Source: Syntrophomonas sp. UBA5432
Lineage (GTDB): Bacteria > Bacillota > Syntrophomonadia > Syntrophomonadales > Syntrophomonadaceae
Assembly (NCBI GenBank): GCA_002424365.1
Contig: DIRQ01000007.1
Location: 1-29,155, forward strand
Length of the DNA: 29,155 nt
Direction: 5' to 3'
Numbering within the stretch: position 1 is the first letter of the stretch; each line of letters begins with the position of its first letter. The notes below the pieces were generated by a model, which was given only the letters and a program-made list of their open reading frames with translations, was not told the origin of the DNA and did not search any database. Position numbers and translations under genes: made by a program. Of this stretch, positions 16,083 through 22,889 are shown piece after piece.

Positions 16083-16526
16083 TTATACGAAACGATTACG
16101 CTTTTTTGGTTCCATACGGTTTTTGAGGGGCTGCATCCTTTCATCGCTTTCCTTTAAAAACCTGGCAATTTTGTCATCCAAACTAAGTTCATTCAGTGGA
16201 GGTTTATTAGCCTGGGAGTTACCTTTGTACCTATCGGTACTGCGCCCCCGGGCAGGAGGCCTAACCTGTTTGTTCTCCTTTACTACAGCCTGTTTAATCG
16301 ATAAACCAATTTTTTTACCATCAACATTAAGGACCTTTACCTTGACATTGTCACCTTCCTGGATGAAATCTTTGACATCCTTTACATAAGTGTCAGCGAT
16401 TTCGGAAATATGGACTAATCCTACTGCTCCGCCGGGTAATTCAATAAAAGCTCCGAATTTGGTTATACCCTGCACTTTGCCTTCCACTAATTCACCAGGT
16501 ACGATATTTTTTTGTTCAATAGGCAT
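16083..16526 (-). CDS. yabR: S1 RNA-binding domain protein, YabR-like
   Basis: This 147-residue protein has one S1 (OB-fold) RNA-binding domain at about residues 8-78: PGELVEGKVQGITKFGAFIELPGGAVGLVHISEIADTY in shorter pieces is clear, ending with KKIGLSIKQAV. A basic, low-complexity C-terminal tail follows and ends KKRNRFV. It matches Bacillus YabR in domain and location (between divIC and spoIIE). The exact RNA target is not known. The ATG giving MPIEQKN was chosen from the family start; the upstream in-frame ATG has no SD. GAGGGGG lies 12 bases before the chosen ATG, rather far, so the start carries some doubt. Confidence 0.88.
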   Translation of the reverse strand: MPIEQKNIVPGELVEGKVQGITKFGAFIELPGGAVGLVHISEIADTYVKDVKDFIQEGDNVKVKVLNVDGKKIGLSIKQAVVKENKQVRPPARGRSTDRYKGNSQANKPPLNELSLDDKIARFLKESDERMQPLKNRMEPKKRNRFV

Positions 16527-16755
16527 AGAAAATGATGTCCCCCTCAATATAATGCTACTGTTAATTCTATTCAATGCCGGATGAGTAGTCAACATCAACC
16601 TGATTAATGTTAACTGAATATTAATTTTAATTTTAATTTTTAAGAGAATGTAATCCGATAATCAGCAACGATAAACTCTCATTAATCTAAGTGCAGATTG
16701 GGCTCAGTTCCGGATTATCTAGTAGATTAATCCCACGTAAGTAATGTGGACAGAA

Positions 16756-17037
16756 TTACGGTAATACTTCAACTACCCGGGTTTCCCCCTTTTTAACCAT
16801 CCCTAGTTGTTCGCGGGCTATTTTTTCCACCATTGCAGGTGAATTAGCCTGTTTAAGCTCCTGTTCCAGTTCCTGTCTGGTTTTTTCCAGTTCTACTTTT
16901 TGGGTTTCCAATTGTTCTATCTGTTGATTTAAATCCCATAACATTTTTATCCGCGGGGCTACCGGTATTAACAGAAAGACTACCAAAACACCGGCTAGTA
17001 TCATTTTCAGCCGAGACTTTTTATTATTCTTCTTCAT
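16756..17037 (-). CDS. divIC: Septum formation initiator DivIC/FtsB family protein
   Basis: This 93-residue bitopic membrane protein has a short basic N-terminus (KKNNKKSRLK), one membrane helix (about residues 12-30) and an extracytoplasmic coiled coil of E/Q/L-rich heptads (about 36-66), then a conserved tail EKIAREQLGMVKKGE. DivIC/FtsB proteins join FtsL and FtsQ/DivIB in the divisome and activate septal wall synthesis. The ATG at 17037 follows GGAGG by 6 bases; the longer GTG form contains that SD in its coding part and is unlikely. It overlaps the preceding HTH gene by 14 bases. Confidence 0.92.
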   Translation of the reverse strand: MKKNNKKSRLKMILAGVLVVFLLIPVAPRIKMLWDLNQQIEQLETQKVELEKTRQELEQELKQANSPAMVEKIAREQLGMVKKGETRVVEVLP

Positions 17038-17257
17038 CGTAGTCCTCCTCACTGTGCAGACCTAGCACATCTCCAGGAAGTATGATAACTACTTCATAAC
17101 CTTTCGAGCGGGCACGGTTATACAGGGTAGCAACGGTACTGGCAGCAATCTTAAGATTTTTGCTTATTTCGTCCGTACTTTTACCCATCTCTTTTAAAAC
17201 TACTACTTGTCTTTCTCGAAAGCTAAGTTTTTCTGCTCCCCGGATTTCAATATGCAT
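17024..17257 (-). CDS. Small sigma-70 region-4-like helix-turn-helix protein
   Basis: This 77-residue protein is almost entirely one HTH resembling sigma factor region 4 or LuxR output domains: LSFRERQVVVLKEMGKSTDE, then ISKNLKIAASTVATLYNRAR, with the recognition helix near 38-50. An acidic tail (EEDYDEEE) follows. No receiver or region 2 is present, so it is not a full sigma factor. It is not in the Bacillus block at this point and overlaps divIC by 14 bases, suggesting coupled expression. No SD is evident, and a stop lies just upstream in frame, so the ATG is the first possible start. Function unknown; DNA or RNA polymerase binding is inferred. Confidence 0.75.
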   Translation of the reverse strand: MHIEIRGAEKLSFRERQVVVLKEMGKSTDEISKNLKIAASTVATLYNRARSKGYEVVIILPGDVLGLHSEEDYDEEE

Positions 17258-17270
17258 AAGTTAAACAACT

Positions 17271-17302
17271 CTATCCACATTTTTTCCACAAACTGTGGAC
17301 AA
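17271..17302. promoter_or_regulatory. Cluster of three DnaA-box-like 9-mers
   Basis: CTATCCACA (17271-17279), TTTTCCACA (17282-17290, fits TTWTNCACA) and, inverted, TTGTCCACA (17294-17302 on the minus strand) lie within 32 bases; the first and third have one mismatch. The last two form a TCCACA/TGTGGA inverted repeat. They sit upstream of the HTH-divIC pair in an origin-proximal gene block. Confidence 0.45.
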
Positions 17303-17362
17303 TTTTAGTATGATTATCTTCGGGATAGGGTTGAGAAAATCCTTCTTTAAGTCAATTATTTT

Positions 17363-17788
17363 TTAATGTTCTGAATCTGCAGGTGGGTCTTTGGGACGAG
17401 GTTTTAGTTTTACCAGGATTTTTTTAAACCATAACATTGCTTTTTTTATACCTTGGACAAAAGTGCTACAAATAGTGACTGTTGCCCTGACCAGCCGGGA
17501 TATAGGTGCATCCAGACGGGACGCAAACCGGCGATAATATATTAAGATTCCCAAAACTAGCGCTATTAAAACATAGATTCGCATTTCTCCCTGATTAATA
17601 AAAAGCATACCCAAGAATACCAGGGCTATAATAATTATCCACAGGGAAAAATCCAAGAAGTATAACACATGGCGAGATACCCGGGCAGCTCTGATAAGTT
17701 CCTGGTAGAAATGAAAAATGGTCCCGGTAAGCAAACCGAGTACCAGGGTTAATACAAAGGCTTCTATTTGGCCCAGCAAACCGGTCAA
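17363..17788 (-). CDS. yabQ: Spore cortex biosynthesis protein YabQ
   Basis: This 141-residue integral membrane protein has about three to four hydrophobic helices in its first 90 residues (FVLTLVLGLLTGTIFHFYQE; LDFSLWIIIIALVFLGMLF; VLIALVLGILIYY), then a basic tail. YabQ is made in the mother cell under sigma-E and is needed for cortex formation in Bacillus. Identity rests on topology and on position between yabP and divIC. The start is a TTG placed 5 bases after GGGGGGG; an in-frame ATG ten codons upstream has no SD. About 390 bases, filled by two repeats, separate it from yabP, so it may have a separate promoter. Confidence 0.82.
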   Translation of the reverse strand: MTGLLGQIEAFVLTLVLGLLTGTIFHFYQELIRAARVSRHVLYFLDFSLWIIIIALVFLGMLFINQGEMRIYVLIALVLGILIYYRRFASRLDAPISRLVRATVTICSTFVQGIKKAMLWFKKILVKLKPRPKDPPADSEH

Positions 17789-17855
17789 ACCAGCCCCCCC
17801 TTTATATGAAATAGGCATAATAACCGGGTTTCTAGTAATAACGCCATATTTAAAT

Positions 17856-17934
17856 GTTGATTGGTTGTTTAGAGTGAGGAGTAAGGGGTAAGGGGCAAGG
17901 ACTTTTCCCCTACTATAAGATCCTCGCTCTTATC
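17856..17934 (+). repeat. Repeat family A, copy 2
   Basis: GTTGATTGGTTGTTTAGAGT leads into GAGGAGTAAGGGGTAAGGGG and closes with TCCTCGCTCTTA. AGAGTGAGGA (17871-17880) pairs with TCCTCGCTCT (17921-17930), one wobble. It lies in the 391-base yabP-yabQ spacer, which has no gene. Confidence 0.7.
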
Positions 17935-17998
17935 ACGGCATTACAGCTTTAATAGAAAATGGGCGTAACCAGGTTTTTAGCAATATCACCGGATTTAG

Positions 17999-18064
17999 AT
18001 CTTAATTGGTCGCTTAGAGTGAGGGGTGAGGATACTTCCCTTACTCTACGGTCCTCGCTCTTAA
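17999..18064 (+). repeat. Repeat family A, copy 3
   Basis: A shorter copy: TTAATTGGTCGCTTAGAGTG, GAGGGGTGAGGATACTTCCC, then TACTCTACGGTCCTCGCTCT. The ends TTAGAGTGAGG and TCCTCGCTCTTAA are complementary. It follows copy 2 by 65 bases in the same orientation, a tandem arrangement. Confidence 0.7.
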
Positions 18065-18179
18065 CCATATGGCATTTTTCATGCCTGGTTTTGTGTGCTT
18101 TCATTCGAAAGAGCAAAAACCATTAATCTAACTAATGATTGGGCTAAGTGTCAGGTATGTCTTTTAGGAATGGTCCAAT

Positions 18180-18449
18180 TTATTTTAACAGGCGGTTTAA
18201 TATGTTTTTACTTTTGGCCTTTATATCAGTTCCCTGAGCTTTGTATTCTACGCTATTAAAATTACCCTCCAGAGCTACCTTACCTTCCTCCAGGTTTAAC
18301 ATGCTGACATGAAGTCCCTGTCCCAGTATGCACAGATATCCCAATTCCGTTTCCACAACTATTTCATCCTCATCAAAAGTATTAACGTTTTTTACTCCAC
18401 TAAGCTGCATGTTATTACGATTTACCAGGGTTAAGGAATGATCCCCCAT
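18180..18449 (-). CDS. yabP: Sporulation protein YabP
   Basis: This 89-residue protein matches the YabP/YqfC family: HSLTLVNRNNMQLSGVKNV near the start, an acidic FDEDEIVVETELGYLCILGQ segment, and LHVSMLNLEEGKVALEGNFN before a basic end. Family members are sigma-E dependent and essential for spore cortex formation in Bacillus; they have a YabP beta-rich domain and no membrane helix. The order rqcP-yabP-yabQ-divIC is conserved. The ATG follows GGAGG with a 9-base spacer. A terminator separates it from rqcP and a sigma-E-like promoter lies just upstream, fitting sporulation-specific expression. Confidence 0.93.
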   Translation of the reverse strand: MGDHSLTLVNRNNMQLSGVKNVNTFDEDEIVVETELGYLCILGQGLHVSMLNLEEGKVALEGNFNSVEYKAQGTDIKAKSKNILNRLLK

Positions 18450-18500
18450 TATATTTCGCCTCCTCTTTTTATTCCAGGTGAAAATACCAGTTGTCTATAA

Positions 18501-18530
18501 AGAATATGCAGGCGACCCTGTGGTTTATGA
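18501..18530 (-). promoter_or_regulatory. Candidate sigma-E promoter of yabP
   Basis: On the minus strand TCATAAA (18524-18530) and CATATTCT (18501-18508) are 15 bases apart, near the sigma-E pattern (KMATATT, about 14-15, CATAYAMT). The start codon is about 50 bases downstream, and Bacillus yabP is known to be sigma-E controlled. Confidence 0.45.
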
Positions 18531-18581
18531 ATTTTTTATAATAGACACAGGTTTAATGGATAACACTTAACGCATTAGCTG

Positions 18582-18616
18582 AAAAATAAAAAGGGGACTG
18601 TTCTAAACAGTCCCCC
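18582..18616 (-). terminator. Strong rho-independent terminator after rqcP
   Basis: GGGGACTGTT (18593-18602) and AACAGTCCCC (18606-18615) make a perfect 10-bp stem with a 3-base loop. On the minus strand it is followed by TTTTTATTTTT. It ends the hup-rqcP transcript 12 bases after the rqcP stop. Confidence 0.9.
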
Positions 18617-18627
18617 TGTTGGATTTA

Positions 18628-18870
18628 CTATTCAACAATTCGGTATAAGTTTTTGGCCTCCGTTGCCTTGACGTTGTCCTTGATGTCCAGTACTTCAAAG
18701 GTGGTGCTTTTATCTCCTATCTGAAGAATAATAATATCACCTTTTTTTACTTCACTGGAGGGTTTGGCTACTCTTCCATTAAGCAAAACCCTTTCATTAG
18801 CGGCAAAATCGCGGGCAACGGTACGCCTTTTTATAATGCGTGATACTTTAAGGAATTTGTCCAGGCGCAT
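18628..18870 (-). CDS. rqcP: S4-domain ribosome quality control factor RqcP (YabO)
   Basis: This 80-residue protein is essentially a single S4 RNA-binding domain: MRLDKFLKVSRIIKRRTVAR, then the turn VLLNGRVAKPSSEVKKGD. In Bacillus YabO/RqcP binds stalled 50S subunits and helps RqcH add C-terminal alanine tails. Its position after mazG and before yabP matches yabO; the paralogous heat-shock protein HslR is a less likely alternative. The start overlaps the region of the hup stop (1 base between genes) with no clear SD, so it is probably translationally coupled to hup. Confidence 0.92.
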   Translation of the reverse strand: MRLDKFLKVSRIIKRRTVARDFAANERVLLNGRVAKPSSEVKKGDIIILQIGDKSTTFEVLDIKDNVKATEAKNLYRIVE

Positions 18871-18871
18871 T

Positions 18872-19144
18872 TTAACTTACGGCATCTTTTAAAGCTTTAC
18901 CTGCCTTGAAAGCAGGAACCCTGGTAGCCGGAATATTAATTACAGCTCCAGTTTGAGGATTTCTTCCTTTCCTGGCCTGTCGGTCTCTGGTTTCAAATGT
19001 ACCGAAGCCAATGAGCTGTACTTTGTCTCCGCCTTTTAATGCATCTTCAACTACTGCAAAAAAAGCATTGATTATCTGCTCCGCATCCTTTTTGGTCATA
19101 CCGGCTTTTGAGGCAACATGGGTAACTAAATCAGTCTTATTCAA
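18872..19144 (-). CDS. hup: HU family DNA-binding protein
   Basis: This 90-residue nucleoid protein bends and compacts DNA as a dimer. Helices 1-2 (MNKTDLVTHVASKAGMTKKD) precede the family core GFGTFETR near 46-53 and the beta-arm GRNPQTGAVINIPATRVPAF near 60-79, including the conserved proline at the arm tip. Length is exactly typical. The TTG start is 8 bases from GGAGG. In Bacillus the gene is not found here; it is inserted between mazG and rqcP. Confidence 0.97.
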   Translation of the reverse strand: MNKTDLVTHVASKAGMTKKDAEQIINAFFAVVEDALKGGDKVQLIGFGTFETRDRQARKGRNPQTGAVINIPATRVPAFKAGKALKDAVS

Positions 19145-19251
19145 GAATGCATCCCTCCTTATAAGTGGTATTAACTGGTTATTCGCTGTTTACCGGGATT
19201 ATCCTTCTTTTCCAGAGAAAAAGATATAAAATAATCGATAGTTCACTGGAA

Positions 19252-20013
19252 TTATAGTTCCTTAGTCTTAGATTCATCCCATAAAACGTCCATTTCCTCT
19301 AGGTCAAGGTCAGCAAAATCTTTCCCTGCTTGCTTAATTTTATCTTCTATGTAGTTAAAACGTCTGGTAAATTTATCATTACAAGCTTGCAAGGCCTGTT
19401 CTGGCTCAATATTTTTCAGGCGAGCAACATTAACCAGAGCAAAAAAGATATCTCCCCATTCTTCCAGTACCTCAGCCTCATTTTCAGCCCGGCTCAATTC
19501 TTCTATTTCTTCCCTAACTTTCTCCAATGCTCCATTGACATTAGGCCAGTCAAATCCCACCCGGGCAGCTTTTTCCTGGATTTTTTCGGCTCGCATCAGT
19601 GCCGGCAGGATTTTGGGGATTCCACCCAGGAGATATTGCTGACCTTCCCGGCGTTTAAAACCATCCCAAACTTCCATTACTTCATCGCCGGTCTGCAATT
19701 GTTTTGCATCTCCAAAGACATGAGGGTGACGTAGAACCATTTTGCGGCTAACGGTATGGGAGACATCAGAGAAGTCAAAGTGTCCTTCCCGCTGGGCTAG
19801 AGCAGCATGAAAGACTACCTGCAACAATAGATCTCCCAGTTCCTCCCGGAGTTTTTCCATATCATTTTCGTTTATAGCTTCAATGACTTCGTAGCTTTCC
19901 TCAATCAAATAGCGTATCAGGGATTCATGGGTCTGTTCCCGATCCCAGGGACAGCCCTGTGGACTTAACAGCCTGTCCATCACCTCAACAAGCTCATCTA
20001 TCGCCGTACTCAT
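19252..20013 (-). CDS. mazG: Nucleoside triphosphate pyrophosphohydrolase MazG
   Basis: This 253-residue enzyme hydrolyses NTPs and dNTPs to monophosphates and pyrophosphate, limiting misincorporation and ppGpp effects. The family mark CPWDREQTHESL is at 21-32, followed by EESYEVIEA and EELGDLLLQVVFHA, which supply the E38-E39-E42 and E57-E58-D61 metal ligands. A second MazG half shows EEIEELSRAE and EEWGDIFFALVNVAR. Bacillus YabN has an extra N-terminal methyltransferase-like domain; here only the MazG part is present. The ATG follows AGGAGG by 8 bases. It lies between spoVB and hup, as in the Bacillus block. Confidence 0.96.
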   Translation of the reverse strand: MSTAIDELVEVMDRLLSPQGCPWDREQTHESLIRYLIEESYEVIEAINENDMEKLREELGDLLLQVVFHAALAQREGHFDFSDVSHTVSRKMVLRHPHVFGDAKQLQTGDEVMEVWDGFKRREGQQYLLGGIPKILPALMRAEKIQEKAARVGFDWPNVNGALEKVREEIEELSRAENEAEVLEEWGDIFFALVNVARLKNIEPEQALQACNDKFTRRFNYIEDKIKQAGKDFADLDLEEMDVLWDESKTKEL

Positions 20014-20079
20014 TATCTGCTCCTCCTATTTTTGTCATAATTATAGAAATAGACGCAAATCATGTTAATTATATCTTAA

Positions 20080-20258
20080 CTTAGAGTAAGGGGTTAGGGG
20101 CTAGGGGAGCAGAACTCCTGCGGTTTCCTGGTATTGTAGGGGCTTAACCCATGTGTCTGCCCACCGGGGTACCTTCTTACCCCTGACTCCTTACTCTATA
20201 CAATTAATAAAATACAAATTTCAAAGTTATTCACAAGACAACTTCATTAATACCGCCT
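20080..20258 (-). repeat. Repeat family A, copy 4, with inserted GGGGC...GCCC palindrome
   Basis: On the minus strand the head TAGGCGGTATTAATGAAGTT starts with the spoVB stop codon itself. The ends AGAGTAAGG (20083-20091) and CCTTACTCT (20189-20197) are perfectly complementary. Between them lies GGGGCTTAACCCATGTGTCT (from about 20140), the same module as in copy 1. It fills the mazG-spoVB spacer. Confidence 0.7.
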
Positions 20259-21807
20259 ATCTTCCTATCAGCCTCTTCACCATATCCCAATCCAGTTCTT
20301 TTAGCATAAGTAGCAGTATCCCATATATGCCCATGCCAGCGGTTATAGCCAGCAGGGTAGCGATGTGGGAATGGATATCAGCACCTACCAGGCCCTGGAA
20401 AATAAATTTAACTCCCAGGGTCATGACAACTGTTACCAAAGCTATTTTAACCATCCTCTTGCCTTCGTAAACTACCCCGGTTAGTTTCTGCAGATAAATC
20501 ATATTTAGCATAGAACCTATCAAGAAAGCAGTTACGGTGCCTATGGCTGCACCCTGAATATTTAACGTGGGTACACTGGTAAGGGTATAGTTTAGAATAA
20601 CTTTAATAATACCGGTAATAATCAAGTTGCGCATGGCTATCTCTGGATGTCCAATACCCTGTAGTCCTGCACTGGATAGCTGGAAAGCGGCCAGGACAAT
20701 ACAGGAAAAAGCCAGTGGTTCCAGAGGTAGACCTGCTTCCGGAGTAGCATAAAGCAGGTCGCAAATGGGAAAGGCCAGGATATACAAACCGGCTGCACAG
20801 GGAAAGGATATGAGCATACCGGCACGAAACGCATTATTTATACGGGAATTCAGTAATCTGCTCTCCTTAACGGCCAGAGCTTCGGAGACTGCCGGTACCA
20901 GGCTGGTGGCAATGGAAATGGTAAAAATAGTAGGTAAACCAATGAGTACGGCTGCCATTCCGGCCAATTGCCCATACAGGGCAGTAGCCTGCGAGGTAGT
21001 ATAGCTAATGGCCATTAACCGTCCTGGAACTATTACCGCATCCAGCATCTGTACCAGGGGCAGTACTACTGCGCCAAAAGAAACGGGTATTGCCAGGGTA
21101 ATCATTTCCCGGGCTAATTTCATAGAGGAATCTCCAGAATACTGGAGGACCCGACCCTGGGTTTTGCTTTTTGATCGGAAACTTAAATAGTATATACCCA
21201 GCACAATCAGGCCGACTATTCCGCCTACTACTGCACCGAAGGTAGCCCCGGCGGCTGAGTATTCTAGGCCTCGGGGAAATAAGAGAAATGCCAGAATTAA
21301 AACTGCAGTTACCCGGAAAAGCTGTTCTAATACCTGGGATACAGCAGTAGGAATCATAGTCTGATGACCCTGAAAATATCCCCTGAATACTGACATCAAC
21401 CCGGCAAAAAAGATAGCTGGAGCAACTGCCAGAATAGGATAGTAGGCCCGTGGTTCTTCTAATACATTATTAGCTATAAAATGGGCGGATTGCATTACCA
21501 GGAGAGTCAAAATAATACCGAAAATAAATAATATCAGTAATGAAACCCGAAATATCTTGCGGCTATCGCCACTATAACCCTCGGTTTCTTTGCGAGAAAC
21601 TAGTACGGAAATAGCTACCGGTACCCCGGCTGTGGCCAAGGCCAAAATAGTAGTATAGATAGGGTAAGCCATCTGGTATAGACCCATTCCCTCGCCACCC
21701 AAAAGCCGGGCCAGGGGAATACGGTAAATTGCACCTAAAAGCTTGCTAATAGCCCCGGCAATGCTCAATACCAGGGCACCCCGGAGAAAATTTTTCTTAT
21801 TCTCCAA
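20257..21807 (-). CDS. spoVB: SpoVB/YabM-type MOP-superfamily lipid flippase
   Basis: This 516-residue polytopic membrane protein has about 14 helices and the MATE/MurJ-like start LRGALVLSIAGAISKLLGAI, followed by GGEGMGLYQMAYPIY. Relatives include Bacillus SpoVB, YabM and YtgP, which flip lipid-linked peptidoglycan or polysaccharide precursors; SpoVB acts in spore cortex synthesis. Its place between spoVT and mazG corresponds to Bacillus yabM, so the exact orthology (SpoVB or YabM) is unsure and substrate is inferred. The TTG start is 8 bases from GGGGAGG. The stop codon is the first base triplet of a family A repeat. Confidence 0.88.
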   Translation of the reverse strand: MENKKNFLRGALVLSIAGAISKLLGAIYRIPLARLLGGEGMGLYQMAYPIYTTILALATAGVPVAISVLVSRKETEGYSGDSRKIFRVSLLILFIFGIILTLLVMQSAHFIANNVLEEPRAYYPILAVAPAIFFAGLMSVFRGYFQGHQTMIPTAVSQVLEQLFRVTAVLILAFLLFPRGLEYSAAGATFGAVVGGIVGLIVLGIYYLSFRSKSKTQGRVLQYSGDSSMKLAREMITLAIPVSFGAVVLPLVQMLDAVIVPGRLMAISYTTSQATALYGQLAGMAAVLIGLPTIFTISIATSLVPAVSEALAVKESRLLNSRINNAFRAGMLISFPCAAGLYILAFPICDLLYATPEAGLPLEPLAFSCIVLAAFQLSSAGLQGIGHPEIAMRNLIITGIIKVILNYTLTSVPTLNIQGAAIGTVTAFLIGSMLNMIYLQKLTGVVYEGKRMVKIALVTVVMTLGVKFIFQGLVGADIHSHIATLLAITAGMGIYGILLLMLKELDWDMVKRLIGR

Positions 21808-21838
21808 ACTTAGATCCTCCCCAAATTCTCGTGAGGTT

Positions 21839-21847
21839 ATTATAGCA
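21839..21847 (-). promoter_or_regulatory. Extended -10 promoter of spoVB
   Basis: On the minus strand TGC directly precedes TATAAT (21839-21844), giving an extended -10 box about 30 bases before the TTG start. It lies at the end of the spoVT terminator T-run. No TTGACA-like -35 is evident. Confidence 0.45.
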
Positions 21848-21848
21848 T

Positions 21849-21883
21849 AAAAAAGAGCGATCCTATTCTAAATAAGACCGCTC
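21849..21883 (-). terminator. Rho-independent terminator of spoVT
   Basis: On the minus strand GAGCGGTC pairs with GATCGCTC (one G-U pair) over a 13-base loop and is followed by six T residues. It starts 15 bases after the spoVT stop and separates spoVT from spoVB. Confidence 0.85.
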
Positions 21884-21897
21884 GTATACTGCTACAA

Positions 21898-22461
21898 TTA
21901 CTGTTCCATCTGTTTGGCCAGGAAACCGGCAGCCGTTTCTGCCAGTTTAACCTCCATATCGCCCAGCTTAACTCCTGTATCTTTGGTTACGATTATCACA
22001 GCTCCAATAGGGTCACCCTGAGTAATAATAGGTGCAATTACTTGAGATTTTATGGTGTACTCCCGGTCATCATTCTGAATTACGTGTACATTTTCATCAT
22101 CAGCTACTTGCAGGTCGTTCATAATCAGGGTGGTTCTTTCCTCCAGGGCTCGTTCCACTGCGTTACCGATAGCCTTGCTCAAAAACTCCCTTTTGTTAGC
22201 GCCTGCTACTGCTATAATAACATCCCGGTCAGCTATCATAGAAATATGACCGATAGTTTCGTGCAGTGAGTCCGCATATTCTTTAGCAAAATCCCCCAAT
22301 TCTCCGATGGGAGAATATTTCTTTAAAATAACTTCACCTTCACGATCAACAAAGATTTCCAGAGGGTCACCCTCACGAATGCGTAGAGTTCTGCGTATTT
22401 CCTTGGGAATTACAACTCTCCCCAGGTCGTCAATGCGGCGAACAATTCCTGTTGCTTTCAA
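21898..22461 (-). CDS. spoVT: Stage V sporulation regulator SpoVT
   Basis: This 187-residue transcription factor has an N-terminal AbrB swapped-hairpin DNA-binding domain: TGIVRRIDDLGRVVIPKEIR, then LEIFVDREGEVILKKYSP (to about residue 52). A GAF-like C-terminal domain (about 56-185) follows. SpoVT tunes sigma-G genes in the forespore, including germination genes, and so may act on the ger cluster about 400 bases away on the other strand (inference). Length is close to Bacillus SpoVT (178). It starts at TTG, 12 bases after GGAGG; an ATG in between is followed at once by a stop. A near-perfect sigma-G promoter precedes it. Confidence 0.97.
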   Translation of the reverse strand: MKATGIVRRIDDLGRVVIPKEIRRTLRIREGDPLEIFVDREGEVILKKYSPIGELGDFAKEYADSLHETIGHISMIADRDVIIAVAGANKREFLSKAIGNAVERALEERTTLIMNDLQVADDENVHVIQNDDREYTIKSQVIAPIITQGDPIGAVIIVTKDTGVKLGDMEVKLAETAAGFLAKQMEQ

Positions 22462-22518
22462 TTTACATTTATCCCTCCTTTTTTAAAAACTTGAAAATGA
22501 TGTTTTCTTTCTCAGTGA

Positions 22519-22549
22519 TAGTATATAACTCAAAATACCCTTTTATTCA
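22519..22549 (-). promoter_or_regulatory. Sigma-G promoter of spoVT
   Basis: On the minus strand TGAATA (22544-22549) and TATACTA (22519-22525) are 18 bases apart; the sigma-G consensus is TGAATA, 17-18, CATACTA. The transcript would start about 50 bases before the TTG codon. Bacillus spoVT is itself sigma-G dependent. Confidence 0.75.
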
Positions 22550-22814
22550 CTTTTTACCATCAAACTGTGAAAATTTTTAACCTCCCCTAAAATTAGGTAC
22601 TTCACTTCCTTTCTAATCCATTTACAATAATATTGCCCTTTCTGCTCAGAAAAATTCCCGCTTACTGGTAGTATAACCATGAAACTAAAAATCTAAAAAG
22701 AATGCAGATTTAAACCTAATAACTTTACATAGTTTCTTAGTCCTGCTTAATATATTTATCTTTTTTGGGGAAAGACTAGAATTAGAAAAAACACGTAGAT
22801 AACGGATTTTCTTA

Positions 22815-22881
22815 GTAAATAAAATTGAACTTATAAATTGAGCAATTGTCTAGAGTGAGGGGCGAGGGGTAAGGAGTGAAG
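22815..22881 (+). repeat. Repeat family A, copy 5, abutting the first gerAB start
   Basis: TTGAACTTATAAATTGAGCA, then ATTGTCTAGAGTGAGGGGCG and AGGGGTAAGGAGTGAAG. The copy ends 8 bases before the gerAB ATG, and its AAGGAG is the nearest SD-like sequence. The rest of the 428-base spoVT-gerAB spacer is AT-rich with no gene visible. Confidence 0.65.
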
Positions 22882-22889
22882 ATACATAT

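Noticed and set aside
16651..16717. TAATCCG and CGGATTA arms in the yabR-divIC spacer
   Set aside because: Seven-base arms over 50 bases apart in AT-rich DNA; could be chance.
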